Below, in pieces: positions 48,430-60,099 of a DNA stretch of 64,000 nucleotides (position 1 is its first letter; each line of letters starts with the position of its first letter). Under the pieces are notes generated by a model. It was given only the letters and a program-made list of their open reading frames with translations, had not been told where the DNA came from and ran no database searches. The position numbers and the translations under genes are program-made. This DNA is from Wuchereria bancrofti (taxonomy: Eukaryota; Nematoda; Chromadorea; Rhabditida; Onchocercidae). The stretch covers positions 2,526,399 through 2,590,398 of the forward strand of contig SSBO01000001.1 of assembly GCA_005281725.1 (NCBI GenBank), in the 5' to 3' direction.

Positions 48430-49790
48430 TCAGTTCACTTTACTGGCATCCTTCCCAGCTGCAGCTGAACTATTCTTTTCTATGACGTGTTTTGGATCAA
48501 CGATCTTGAAAAGTCCACTAGCTTGAACTCGTACATCCTGGAATGATCGTCCATCTTCATCCGTTCGTAGCCTACTCCGAAGCTGACCGCTTACGTATAC
48601 TTGTATTCCTGAAGCATTCGACATTTTGATAGAAACATGAAATTACGATACGTGCTTGTTAAATAATCTGACGCGTTAAAACAATTATTGTCGAACAGAG
48701 AAAGAAGGTAACTCAAAAATGATCAAGACAGTATACCTTCACGTACGTGATCCTTGATATAGTCGACTATATTATTAGGCGCAAAAACATCGACAAAGGA
48801 GACAAATCGTCCGGAACCTCGACGATCAACTTCAACAAAATTTTGCACATATTTGACAATATTAATCATAAATCCGAAACAAAAAATTCTCTAGGTTTAA
48901 TTTCCTAACACAAATTAACAACATACCACTTGTTGTTGATAGCTTTACAATGGCATATTGCCGACCGGTTGGCATCGTATATACTCTCGGTGGTCCCCTA
49001 ACAACACCAGTCACTTCGATATGGTTCTCACTATAAAAACATATGTTGTGAAAAAGAATAACTAATGGAGAAAAAATGTATTAAAGGTAATGTCAAATTT
49101 TAAAAACTATGAGAAAAAAAAGAAGAAATTTTTGATCCCTTATATTCCAAAAAATTCTTACTTCCTTATTCACAAAAGCATTTCAGAATATCAAAAAAAA
49201 AGTCAAATGCCCTACTCAAAATTATAATTCTTAGTTCCTTATTCATAAAAGCATTTCAGAATACCAAAAAAAAAGTCAAATGCCTTACTCAAAATTATAA
49301 CGGGTCCTGGAGTCTGCATCAGCTTCTATTCCTCCAAAATCTTCAGCATCTGCAGGGAAACTGGCACCATCATCACTGATTTCTTCAACCACCTTCTGAC
49401 CTTGCGTAGCTAAACTTCTTCCAGTATGCTGAAAAAAAAGAAATCAGGGAATCATTTATTCTGTCAACAAATATGATCAAGCCGTAGTTTACAAGAATTT
49501 CACCATAGCTTTCAATACAGATTCAATTTAATTCAACCTCTGAAATAAATGCATCAATAATGGAATCATGATGATAACTAACTGCAACTAAGTTAATTAC
49601 TGTATCTTAATATTAAATTACTAAGATCACAACGACTACCTTCTGCATTAACATCAATTAAGTTATTCATCAATTAAGATTCCCTAATAAAATATCTTAC
49701 TTAGTGGAAAGAGATAAAGCATACTTTTAGCAGCTGCGTTCGTTGTATAATAGGCCTTTGTACCAATACCCGACCTAACAATTGGAGCAT
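48430..49790 (-). CDS. Mitochondrial single-stranded DNA-binding protein-like (OB fold), 5 exons, about 193 aa
   Basis: Exons are 49725-49790, 49289-49428, 48927-49030, 48737-48829 and 48430-48608. The N terminus MLQLLGRVLVQRPIIQRTQLL is basic and amphipathic, like a mitochondrial targeting peptide. An acidic linker (EEISDDGASFPADAEDFGG) leads into an SSB-type OB fold: NHIEVTGVVRGPP, RQYAIVKLSTTS, RFVSFVDVFAP, DYIKDHV and IQVYVSGQLRSRL. SSB proteins coat single-stranded mtDNA at the replication fork. The acceptor of exon 4 (after GAAG at 48830-48831) is the least certain choice; it is the one that keeps phase. A TTGCAG acceptor ends 4 bases before the ATG. The gene is head to head with a second OB-fold gene at 51095. 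Which of the two is the true mtss-1 orthologue cannot be decided from sequence alone. Confidence 0.8.
49155..49300 (-). repeat. 73-bp tandem duplication covering an exon end and its 5' splice site
   Basis: Copy A (49155-49227) and copy B (49228-49300) differ at only a few positions. Copy B contains the last bases of exon 2 of the SSB-like gene and its working donor (GA then GTAAGG). Copy A, inside the intron, carries the same exon end but the donor reads GTAGGG. Confidence 0.9.
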
Positions 49791-51094
49791 TTTCCTGCAA
49801 TATTCAGTATTTATCAGCGATATAAACTTTATCCCGTCACATCAGTAGTTGGGAATGTAAGTGTTCACTTACCTTCCCAACGACAATTCTCTTGTAAACT
49901 ATCCATATAATTTAGAAAACATCAGAGGAATGCAAATGATACATTTCAAACACATCCACCTCGCATTCCAAACAAAATGTGCAATGTGCTAAAAAGCAAC
50001 CTCTCAAACTATTCATACCAACCTGATATATACAGTACCATATCTATAAGATGCATACAGTAATCAAAAGGGTATCAAAAGATTGTATAAACATTAAGTT
50101 GTACAGGAATATCTTTTAAGAAAAGATGAACGCTATAACTGGTGTATATGGATCAACATAGTATATGTTTCACTATAGCATCAGAAAAAAAAACCAAACT
50201 ACCTAGGAACTCAGAAACACAAACAAATCCTAAAATGGAAATACTCATAAAAGATAAGGAACAAAATCAACAGAATCAAAAAAAAAAAACAACCACACCA
50301 AGAATAACCCAAAAAATCAAATAAAACAGACATAGAAAAAAAATAAAAAACAAATACAAACTGTTTCATATCCTCTAATTACAAATTAGAAAGTTTAAAA
50401 ACTGAACTAAAACAGCTAAAAAACAGACGACAAACCAATACAGAATAACAAATAAACAGTCATAATACTTTAGATCACAATTGAAAATAATTGTATAGTT
50501 ATGGGAAGTAATACAGATACATAAGATAGAACTACTACAGCAAATTAACTATAGCATAAGTAACTTGAAAGTAATACGAAAATATGTAAGTTATGGGAGG
50601 TAGTATAACAGTCCCAGATAGAACACAGGTTGAAAGTGTAAGTGGAAAGAGTTTTGCTTCTGATGAGTTAATAGAGATTGATAATAACGAGAAGAGTGTG
50701 CAAACTACTACAAAAACGATAGAAAAAAACTTGAACTCCCTAAAATTAGGAATTAACTTTAGTTTAGAGTTGGCCGAATATGCCCGTAGTGATACAGCGA
50801 GACGAGTTCCTCGTATATGGTGGTACAGACCATTAGTTTTCTGAACTCTCCTAAAATGCGAGCTGCGTGAACTGGCTTGAAATATGTTTGGACTGGCGCG
50901 GTGGGGGGTTGTGATAGGTTTCTTTAGGCTTTAGGCTCTCTAGGCCATATGGTTGCTATCATATTCGTTCAAAGGTTTTGTTATAATCAGAAGAAGGAAA
51001 GAGGTGTGAGTGAATGCAATTCCAGATCTCGGCCATAGGATATTCTCAATACATATGCATACGTAATATAATTATAGGGAGATTTTCGGAAGAA
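49791..51094. other. Shared divergent promoter region of the two SSB-like genes
   Basis: A 1.3-kb spacer separates the start codons. It is A-rich from about 50270 to 50450 and GC-richer from about 50850 to 50950. An uncertain ORF lies at 50593-50844. Confidence 0.5.
50593..50844 (+). CDS. Possible small protein, 83 aa, unrecognised
   Basis: Complete ATG-to-stop frame beginning MGGSITVPDRTQVES, with a serine/threonine/glutamate-rich middle and the end RRVPRIWWYRPLVF. The glycine at position 2 could allow myristoylation, but this is speculative. It lies in the spacer between the divergent SSB-like genes, on the plus strand. It may be an exon of an unmodelled transcript, a leader ORF, or chance. 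Confidence 0.25.
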   Translation: MGGSITVPDRTQVESVSGKSFASDELIEIDNNEKSVQTTTKTIEKNLNSLKLGINFSLELAEYARSDTARRVPRIWWYRPLVF

Positions 51095-52629
51095 ATGCTC
51101 CGTAAAGTATTGTCAAGATATACTCCAGGAGTACCCTTAGTTCAGCAGGTTTTGGTTTCTTCGATTACATATACTATTTTATATTTCCATAAATGGTTTT
51201 TAAACGAAATCTTCCTTTGTATACTTAATAGCTAACTAGTTGATAGATATGAACGTTTTTGTATGGCAAGCCTGTTTTAAGGTTTTTTTATCGATTTGAG
51301 AGTTAAATTAAAAGCAGTAAGTAGATTCATAGTGTCTATGCGTAATTTATTTTTTAAAGACAACTGAAAGGTTTTCTTTTTTCAGGTTTCCAGACGATTG
51401 TTTGCAGCAGAAGCCAATTTACAACAGCCCACAGACACAAGCAGTTATTCATCGTCAGAGAGACCTAATGAGCTGTTGACCCAGGCGGTCAGTCGCAGGA
51501 AGTAAGGTATCCTGTGCAATTCGAGCATTACTGTGCACTGTGATCCTGCAAATATTTCTACTTAATTCGTTAACATTATTTGTTGCTGAAACTTTAAGTA
51601 CTCCAATCAAAATAAAGACCTTCCGGTTACTTAACTAGCTAATTAGTCGATTGGCTACTTGATTGATTAACTATTCAACTAGTAGTTTGTTTTGATGACG
51701 ACTTAGTTTTATTTATGAATTGGTTAACTGCACAAGTATTAAGTTGGTAGATCAGTATTTAATTGGTTCTATAGTTATTTCCCTATTCATTTTGTACTGT
51801 GCTTTATCCTTTGTCTGTAAGAATATAAATATATTGTAGCGTTAATCGAGTTTGCCTTAGTGGAACAGTAACAAGTAAACCGTTTTATGGAACAACTAGA
51901 AATGGTGGCAAATTTGGAGTTGTTCGAATCACGTCAAATTCATTTGGAGGTATTATTTATTATATAATACTTTATCCTTTTTATATCGCGAAATAATCAT
52001 CAAGATTTAGGAATAAATTTTGTTCAGATTGGATGGAGTGTTTGTTCTGATCGTTACTGATGAGTTTATTGTTGCTGGTTACTTTCGTATTTTTATAGGT
52101 AAGATGTAGATATAATAAAGTTATTGCCATGTCGACTGATAGTACAGTTGTGTGAAGCATTTGTTTGCATAAGTGATGATGTCATCAGGGATAATAAACT
52201 GATTTTTTAGGATATGTGCACTGTTATCAAGATTTGTATCCGTTAAAAAGCATTCGATACATCCAAATATTTTATAGGTCATTATGATTTCCGAGTACGT
52301 TTAGGAACACGAACTTCGCTTGCATATTGCAGGGCAAATGTCGATGAAGGTAAACTTTAACAATGGATTGAAATTATTATTCCACGGAAATATAAAAATT
52401 TTACTTTACTTTGTATACTTTAGGTTCGCATTTGTTCGTTTTCGGTCGCTTAGCGACTTTCCCGAGAGTTGCAGCGGATGGAACGCAAGGTTCTAGTGGA
52501 ACTATAATGGCATCTCGCATATCAGTAGAAAGCAGTTCTGCTGCACCTGCTGTTAGTGAAAACGAACAATTTGAAGATGTAGACTTATCAGCCGAAGAGG
52601 ATTTAGAACAGAATGAGACAAAAAAATAA
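51095..52629 (+). CDS. Second mitochondrial SSB-like OB-fold protein, 5 exons, 185 aa
   Basis: Exons are 51095-51148, 51386-51501, 51840-51949, 52278-52349 and 52424-52629, all in phase. The first 30 residues (MLRKVLSRYTPG, then SRRLFAAEAN) are basic and hydroxylated, typical of a mitochondrial presequence. The OB fold starts NRVCLSGTVTSKPFYG, resembling the NRVHLLGRVG start of animal mtSSB, followed by KFGVVRITSNS, HYDFRVRLGT and SHLFVFGRLATFPR. The C terminus is acidic (FEDVDLSAEEDLEQNE), as in many SSBs. A poly(A) signal lies at 52726-52731, about 100 bases after the stop. It is a divergent paralogue of, and head-to-head neighbour to, the 48430-49790 gene. Confidence 0.82.
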
Positions 52630-53573
52630 ACACGTTAATTTGTCATTGTTTGTGTTTATCTGTGTTTTTTGATTGAGTTTCCAAAATTTTCGATACCTGT
52701 GTATGTGTGAGAAATATTTTTTCCAAATAAAATTAGAATAAAAGGTCTTCTTTGATTGTTGCGAAGAAGTTTTACGAGCTATATTTAAAGTTTAATTTTC
52801 ATCTATTAAATGTGGTAAATTGATTTGAATTTTTAACCGCAATGGAGGTGGAGGATAATCAGTAAATAACAGGTGATGAGGTAGTAAATAACAGTGGTGA
52901 GGTAGTGTAATGAAACATAAATGAATAAATTTATAGCAAACATTCATCTTTTCGCGAATTGTTGCTGGCTCTAAATCATGGTGTTTGTAAGGCAGAAATA
53001 ATATAAACAAAATATTGCCCAGTTTCTCAGGTTATACCATTCATTGATATAAAAATTCTTTGGTAGACTTTGGTCAAAGACTACAGTCTAAAACTTGAAA
53101 TGGTTTGTAGCGAGTATATTGCAAGAGCTGTGATACCTTTTGCTGTAAATCCTTTCAATTGCCACTTTTTTGTGGTGGAAGGAGAGATGTGCTGAGGAAG
53201 ACGAGTAACTGCGATGTTCATATACATATATATATTTGTTAAATGTCATTGTGTAAACGGGTATCAATAACTAAAAGAATGGCGAAACTTTAGTTGAAAC
53301 GTAAAAGCTGTTTGGTGCTGCCATTTTTCTTTTTTGTTTGGATGAATGATGTTGAATGATTGTTGATGAATAAATGCAGATGCTATACGTAACGAATGAT
53401 GTGACCACGAATAAACATTGAAGTATAGATTTCGGCTGTATCATGCAGTAGTTTGGTTATGTATGAGTGGTTAGATAATTTTACATTCTTTAAATGGTGA
53501 TCTTTAACTGGAAATGAAACGTCTGTACGAGAAAAAAAAGTAAAAAGTCACACTGTTAAAAATTAACCTTTCC
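52630..53573. other. Intergenic DNA before SNAP-29
   Basis: Contains the AATAAA at 52726-52731 and an AT-dinucleotide patch near 53220-53236. A CTTTCCAG acceptor ends at 53575, 33 bases before the SNAP-29 start. No other gene is supported. Confidence 0.5.
52726..52731 (+). terminator. Candidate poly(A) signal of the second SSB-like gene
   Basis: AATAAA about 97 bases after the stop codon; a second AATAAA follows at about 52738. Confidence 0.5.
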
Positions 53574-53608
53574 AGATTATTGTTCAACGTCATTGGTTGC
53601 TTAATTCA

Positions 53609-55498
53609 ATGTCATCGAATCCATTTGACGATAATTATGTAAATCCCAATATTTATAAAGGTAAACGGGTTTCATTACGTATTCATATTCGTCGAATTTT
53701 TTTTGTAAACTTGCTTTCTAATTATAATTGATTTAGGAATGGAAATTTTTGAAATATTCCTGAAGAACAGTATAAATTAATTTACAATATTGGGCGATAA
53801 ATTTTATCTGTTTATCCTTAGTAAACTGTGATGTAGTCACATCGTTTATTTTTTGAATGCTGTAACAAATCTTATTCATTTTTTATTGATTTTTCCTCGT
53901 CTGCAAAAAATTGTTTATATCCAATTAATGCATAGTTCCGATAGCATATGCTACAAATATCGTAATTCTTTACAAAAATGGACTTATATTATATGTAGAA
54001 AGAATCTTTTTAAAGGTACAGTGTTTTTGTAGTGGACATATTTTTATAAAGAAAAAACTGAACATATTTCATAGTTTGAATTAAAATTTATTGATTGTAG
54101 GACCGGTGAAAAGTTATACAACGGTGAATTCTAACAATAGTGGTAACAGTATAGAAGATGATGTTAATTTTTACGAACAAGAGTTGGAACGTTACATGCA
54201 GGAATCGTTAGATAGCACAGAGCGATCAAGGAAGAATTTAGAACAAAGTGAACAAATTGGCATAGCAACTGCACAAGTATTGATTTGTTTGCCATTTTTT
54301 ATTTTGGAAAAATATGCGATTGGACCCCTTTTTTTATATGTTGTGTAAATGATTTTGCTTTAGGACTTGCTAACGCAAAGGGAGAAGCTAGAACATACGG
54401 AAAAGAATCTTGATGATATTGATAGAACAACGAAAATGACTCAGCGTAACCTTAATAGTTTGAAATCCGTCTTCGGCGGTTTTTTCAGAAATAAATTTTC
54501 TCGTGCGCCAAAAGAGGAGTCATCTGTAAGGTTTCATTACTTTTCGAAACTTATAATTTGGTGAAAGGTCAGCAATGAATAAAAATATTTAAAACGATGG
54601 TTTCTTTTTCCTTTTTACATTTTAATTTTTTTGTTTGTTATTATTTATTATTATTTTATTATTATTACTATTATTATTAGTTGTTATTGTTAATTACTAT
54701 TATGAATTATTTTATTATGAATTATTACCATTAATTATTGTTATTATTATTGTCGTTATTCTTAAACTCGGTTTTTATCTGGTACATATAGTTTATCAAT
54801 TGGTTGATGAATCATGGCAGTTAGTAATACATATTGATTTTATATATCATATATGTGTATACATAAGTTTATATACATAATATGATTGCAGATGGCTCCG
54901 TCGAAATCGGATTCCGTGCTTGAAAATACTGTGGATAAATTAAGTAATGTTTCTAAAGCAGGTTCAAGTTATGCTGGAGGTGCCGTATATGTATCCGGTC
55001 CAACATTAAGCGAAAGTTCACGGGCTGCAATCAAAGGAACACGCTGGGAGGCGATGGATAATGAAATTGATTCTAATCTTGGTAGTAAAACATTTCTTCA
55101 TTCTTGTTCTAACAGTTCCATATAATTTTAGTAATTCCTCAAAATATAAAATGGGTTTAGATTCAATGAGTTCTCAATTGGCTCGATTACGTATGCTTGG
55201 CAAAGCTATTGGCGAGGAAGTTGATTCGCAGAATGAAATGTTAGATAGAATTCAAGTTAAAGCTGAACGTACTAATGCACGCGTCAAAGATCAAGATAAG
55301 CAGGTGTGCACTTTGCATAATGTTTAATTTATATTAGGTCTTCGGTTTTATCTGAGATGTCTATGATAAGATTGGAATTTGTTCATTTAAATTTGATGTA
55401 TTTGGTATTTCGTACATTTTCAGATGAAAAAATTGCTTGGTTCAGCAGATAAAGAGGAAATGAAGCCTTCACTACCTTCAGTTAGCAAAAAGAGGTGA
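53609..55498 (+). CDS. snap-29: SNAP-29-type Qbc SNARE, 6 exons, 265 aa
   Basis: Exons are 53609-53660, 54101-54276, 54364-54525, 54892-55081, 55161-55303 and 55424-55498. The start MSSNPFDD has the NPF motif typical of SNAP29. Two SNARE heptad regions are visible: a Qb helix around residues 45-120 (LDSTERSRKNLEQSEQIGIA, then LDDIDRTTKMTQRNLNSLKS) and a Qc helix near the C terminus (LDSMSSQLARLRMLGKAIGE, then DSQNEMLDRI). There are no cysteines to serve as palmitoylation sites, in line with SNAP29 and unlike SNAP25. Human SNAP29 is 258 residues. The protein pairs with syntaxins in trafficking and autophagosome-lysosome fusion. For exon 5 an earlier acceptor at 55134 would shift the frame, so 55160 was chosen. 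Confidence 0.95.
54637..54765 (+). repeat. (TTA)n-rich stretch in a SNAP-29 intron
   Basis: Interrupted TTA/ATT units; they give a leucine-rich spurious ORF. Confidence 0.8.
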
Positions 55499-56821
55499 AC
55501 AATTGTAATTGTTTCTCTTTTAATTTCTTAAACTGAAATTAGAATCAGAACGAGTAGAAGAGTCAAGAAAGAATAGTTACTTAAATACGATGCAATTTCA
55601 AGCATAAGAAGCTGTTGTGATATTTGAAATCATTTTAAGAATTATATTTTTCAGAATTGTGTATAGTGCAGTCAAAAGTGCTTTCTAATATTGGAACAGC
55701 TGCGCATAGTCGATGCAAATATCATTCTTCTCTGCTTATTTCTATAATCTTTTTGCTTTAATGTCTTTCTTATGTACCTGAAATAGAATACAGTTGTAAT
55801 TTATGTTACTAAGTTATATTGACAAAAATATAAAAATTCATAGCATAAAATATTTCTTTGCCAAAAAAAAAATATTATAATTGTAAGTTATTGGATGAAA
55901 TGACATTTTTATTGATATTTCGAAGTCAGACATAAAACATTGTTTTTTAACTTATAAGGTATGTTTACTACTGGTATCCTTAGTAAGCATCCTTTTGGTT
56001 CTTGTGATGACAGTTTATATTAAAATATTTTTTTCACTCCCTGTTCCTCTTTCTCTGCTTCCATCTTTACATTTCGTAACACTCAATAATCTTTTCTTTC
56101 TTAAAAAGATTAATAGTGATATTGGCATAGCATTGAGCTTATCATTTTGCCACATATCTCCTCTACCTTAGAACTTTCACTGCCGCGTATTCGGGATTAT
56201 CCATTTAAAAATACTTAGTGGTAAATCTTTTTCCATTATTATATTCAAGTGATTATCTGTAGCATTTTCTCTGGTAATCCATTCTTTTGCATAAAATCTT
56301 TTGGCCTACATTTGATGAAACTTCATCGCATTTCACCAGTACTATAAATTGGATTAATACAAAATAGGACTATCTATACATCTTTATCTTCATAGTACAT
56401 TTCTCTTCTGATACAGTAGATGGAATCAATTTGCATAAGGCTGAAATAATCTTAACTATTACAAACATGTTAGCAATTGCAGCTGTTGACAACTGTGGAC
56501 ACCGTTGACAGTCTTCCCTGATAAATATTTGTTATCATTATGTCAATCACAAAACTTTCAGTGAATTGAGGTGGACATAGTGATGATAAGGAATAATTTA
56601 CCAGAGAAGAGTTTCCTATGCGTCATCCCGGTTGACTGATAACAAATTTGAAACAAGTGAAATCTCTTTGCTCAGTTATTACCAACAATATTCAAGCAAT
56701 AAAATCTTGGTTTTTCTTCTCATTCATACTCATTGCATAGCTGTTTTTTCCATTTCGAATTATTCTTTGCTGACTTGATGATTATTAAACAAAAGTAGTG
56801 ATAATTAAATTGTAATTCTTT
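55499..56821. other. Convergent 3' intergenic space (SNAP-29 / ground-like gene)
   Basis: No supported gene or repeat. AT-rich 3' flanks of both neighbours. Confidence 0.5.
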
Positions 56822-58012
56822 TTATTTCAGTCTTGGACGAGTATTTCCTGTAAGGAATGCATAACAATTGATATTACCCAAAGATTGTAAACAATAAAGG
56901 CTAGTTGTTGTAATGTAAGAGAAATCACCAGAAGCGCAAATAACGTTGAAATAACCACCAAGAAGTGCTTCGGCTGCTCGCATTATTTTTGTTTTTGCTT
57001 GTTTCGCTGTTTGTCCAGCCATATTCTGGGTAAATTGTAAAATTGTTAAAATTATATCAAAATTTAGTTTATCTCAATTATCATTAATTAGTATGCCGAA
57101 ATTTTCGTTATTTATTAACTAATTTATACAATGATTCGTTCTTATACAGTTAATCATTTTCCATTAAATGTCACTCATTTAGAATACAAATAATATTGTT
57201 TACAGCAAAACTATTCTTATGTAATCAAAAAATTCATTTTTCGTTATTCTAAATTAAATCTAACTTATCATATAGTAGAAGTAAGCAAGCAAATTTGATT
57301 TAAAAAAAAAACATTGAATGGGTTATTTTTAGCGAAAAACTAATAAAAAAGGATTAGTAATTAATGGGAAATAAATTGTTCTTTTCATAAGAAAGAAAAG
57401 AGTGTTAAGATATTTAAGGCAATAAAAGTGCATTACTAGTAAAGCAATAAAGATGTCTTATAGTAAGAGCTGTTTGTTAGTCGTTAACTGTTAATTATTA
57501 ATTATTAATTGTTAATCTTTAATCGATTTATTGTTATAATACAAGGATGTTTCCAAATCTTTTCGCTTTCTTATTCCAAAATGCAATATTTGCATTTTTG
57601 TATAAATGCAATTGTATAAATGTAGAAGAATGCGACAATTTTGAAATTGTCAACTGTTAGAGTGTTTAAATCATTTTCTTCCTTCCTGTAAAAATGATAT
57701 GATAAAAGAATGTAAAAGAATGGATGATTCACTCACCTGTAACATTATATTTTGCAAACTTTTGCTATTGCATTTTCGTTCATCGATGATTTCAACTTCT
57801 TCATAATCTACTTCTCGTCTTTCTATGTTGTGATTCATATCAGTTTCATTTGTTCCATCCGAACATGTCAATTTACATTTTGATTTTGATTCCGATATAC
57901 ATTTACATGACATATTATCACTGTTTGTGGCAGAATAAGATGATACATTCAGAACTAATATGATTAGCAGGAATGATCTCTTCGAAATGTAATAACCATC
58001 ATCATGGCTCAT
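56822..58012 (-). CDS. Secreted ground-like domain protein (nematode hedgehog-related family), 2 exons, 159 aa
   Basis: Exons are 57737-58012 and 56822-57025, joined in phase 0. The ATG at 58012 was preferred over an upstream frame extension because a TTTCAG acceptor ends one base before it. The N terminus has a signal-peptide-like hydrophobic run (RSFLLIILVLNVSS). A cysteine-rich, then acidic spacer follows (CKCISESKSKCKLTC; EVDYEEVEIIDE). The rest matches the ground-like domain pattern: KCNSKSLQNIM, FNVICASGDFSYI, YCLQSLG and NCYAFLTG, with conserved cysteines. Ground-like proteins are secreted, nematode-specific and associated with epithelia and cuticle. The exact grl member cannot be named. 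Confidence 0.87.
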
Positions 58013-58015
58013 CCT

Positions 58016-60099
58016 GAAATTGAATTCACAAATTTCAATGAAATTATGTACTTTTAAACATTTACAGATTAATGAAATATTATTATAATTATTTTGTTTC
58101 ATTCTTTTAAAAACCTAAGTTATACAAAATTTAAAACATGCCTACTTAATCAGTATGTTTTCTAAGCTTATCTAGAAGGACATATTCTTCAAGTTCATTT
58201 AAAGGGACAAGCTACCTAAACTTGTTTATAAAAAAGTTACGTATGCTTCTTTAATTTCTCTTCAAATGCTACAAAGTATACATTAAATAGTTTTTTGCTC
58301 TTTTTTAAAAACTATTTCAAAAGTTACAAAAATGGTCATTAAAAGAGTTAAACTTATTAGCTGAATGGATTAAAATTCAAGCTTATATTCAGTATTTTGT
58401 ATAGATTGTACTTTGAGACTTTAATTTGAATAATTCTTGGTTTAACAACTATTCAGGTTTTGGCAAAAATAAACAAAAGATGCAAATTGATTCTGTCTAG
58501 AAATATTTTGTACTTTTTACTTCCTTTTTTTGCGATGTGTCTAAACTGTAAATTATACTTTTTCTTTTTACTAAGTTATGAGCAATTCGTAAAATTTTTT
58601 AATCGATTTTAAATGAATGCTAACACAAAAAATCAAAAAGATTTGTGAGATTTAATTATACAAATATCATAGATTATAAAGTTATTAAGTGAATTCGTTC
58701 ACTATTATTATTATTAATTGTTATTGTTGTTATTGCTACCATCATTAATATATATCAATATGAAGTGTTAAAAATTATTTCCAATATAAGAAAAAAATTT
58801 GTTCATAGATGGAATAAAATTGATGGATAAAAGATATGAAAGAAGAAGTTTAAAGAAACTAAAATGAAGGACTATTATCTTGGATTATAGCACATACTTT
58901 TGTAGGTCATAAATCGCATCTTACGACATATATTTATCTTTCAACAGTAATAAAAAAGAAAAAAAGAAGAAAAATTAAAAAGAAAGAAAAATGGAAATAA
59001 TTGTGGCAGTTACATCATTTTCGGGAAGAAAAAAAACGACATTTCATCCATAACATTTTTTAATTATTGCTATTGCAATATTGTGCTATTTCTTAATTTT
59101 TTTTCTTACTTTTTGGAATATGTTGAATGACTTTTTTCCTTTTTAATCTAAAAATTAATGGTTTCAATTACATATATATGTGCGAATTTTTCACAAGAAA
59201 CTATGGCAAGCTTTAACAAAATTCATATTCCTTCTTTCATCTTCCAGTCAAGATATTATTTCCTTTTGCATTTATTAGAATTATGAGAAGCTAATTTATT
59301 GGAAATATAAGTTAATTTTTTACTAAGTTCGAAGTAAAAATTTTTAGTAATTAATACTTTTAGTGATCTCAATTATAAACACCCATTTTCTCCATTAAAA
59401 TTTTTTATTCATCCATATGATAAATTTGAGCGTTAAAAAGTTTTCTGATTGAAAGATTTTTATTTATACTGCAACATTTGATAAGTTTGACAACTTTTAA
59501 AAACTTTATTATTTTATTTCTTTTAACAAATTTGGTGTTACAATGAATAAATGGTCAAGTGAAAATATAAATATATATATGAGAGAGAGTTTAATTGTCA
59601 TATATCAATCAAAAAGAGACATTATCACTTCGCAGATTACGTTTCTGCAGCTGTAAGAATTATATTATTATATCTATATATACGTGAAATATATTTTCAG
59701 GACATTAAATACATTTCTAGCAATCCGGATTGTCACCTACTGTTAACATGATAGTCAAATATTCATTAAGGTGACCTTTTCGTCCTATCGTAGTTATTAT
59801 CCATAGGTTTGTTATTTCATACAAATTTTAAGACTGTTGTACTTTTCGTTGAATTACATCTATTCGTTTCTTATTAATTTGACATTCATATTTTTTGATA
59901 ATTCCAATAAATTGCTACGAAACTATGCATTTGATATTTCCTGCACCGTTCTTTGCTTCATTTCTGTCTAATGCATACGAGCAAAATATTTTATGTTTTT
60001 AAAATTAACGTCCAATTACATCTTTCTCTCTTAAGTTTGACAAGTTTTCCGAACAAAATTTAATTACTGGAATTAAAAGTTTTAATGCATAAATCCAAA
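58016..60099. other. AT-rich intergenic DNA
   Basis: About 2 kb with no supported coding exon. It should contain the promoter of the ground-like gene and the 3' flank of the coiled-coil gene. Confidence 0.5.

Noticed and set aside
54635..54880. Leucine-rich ORF resembling a membrane protein
   Set aside because: Encoded by TTA repeats inside a SNAP-29 intron.
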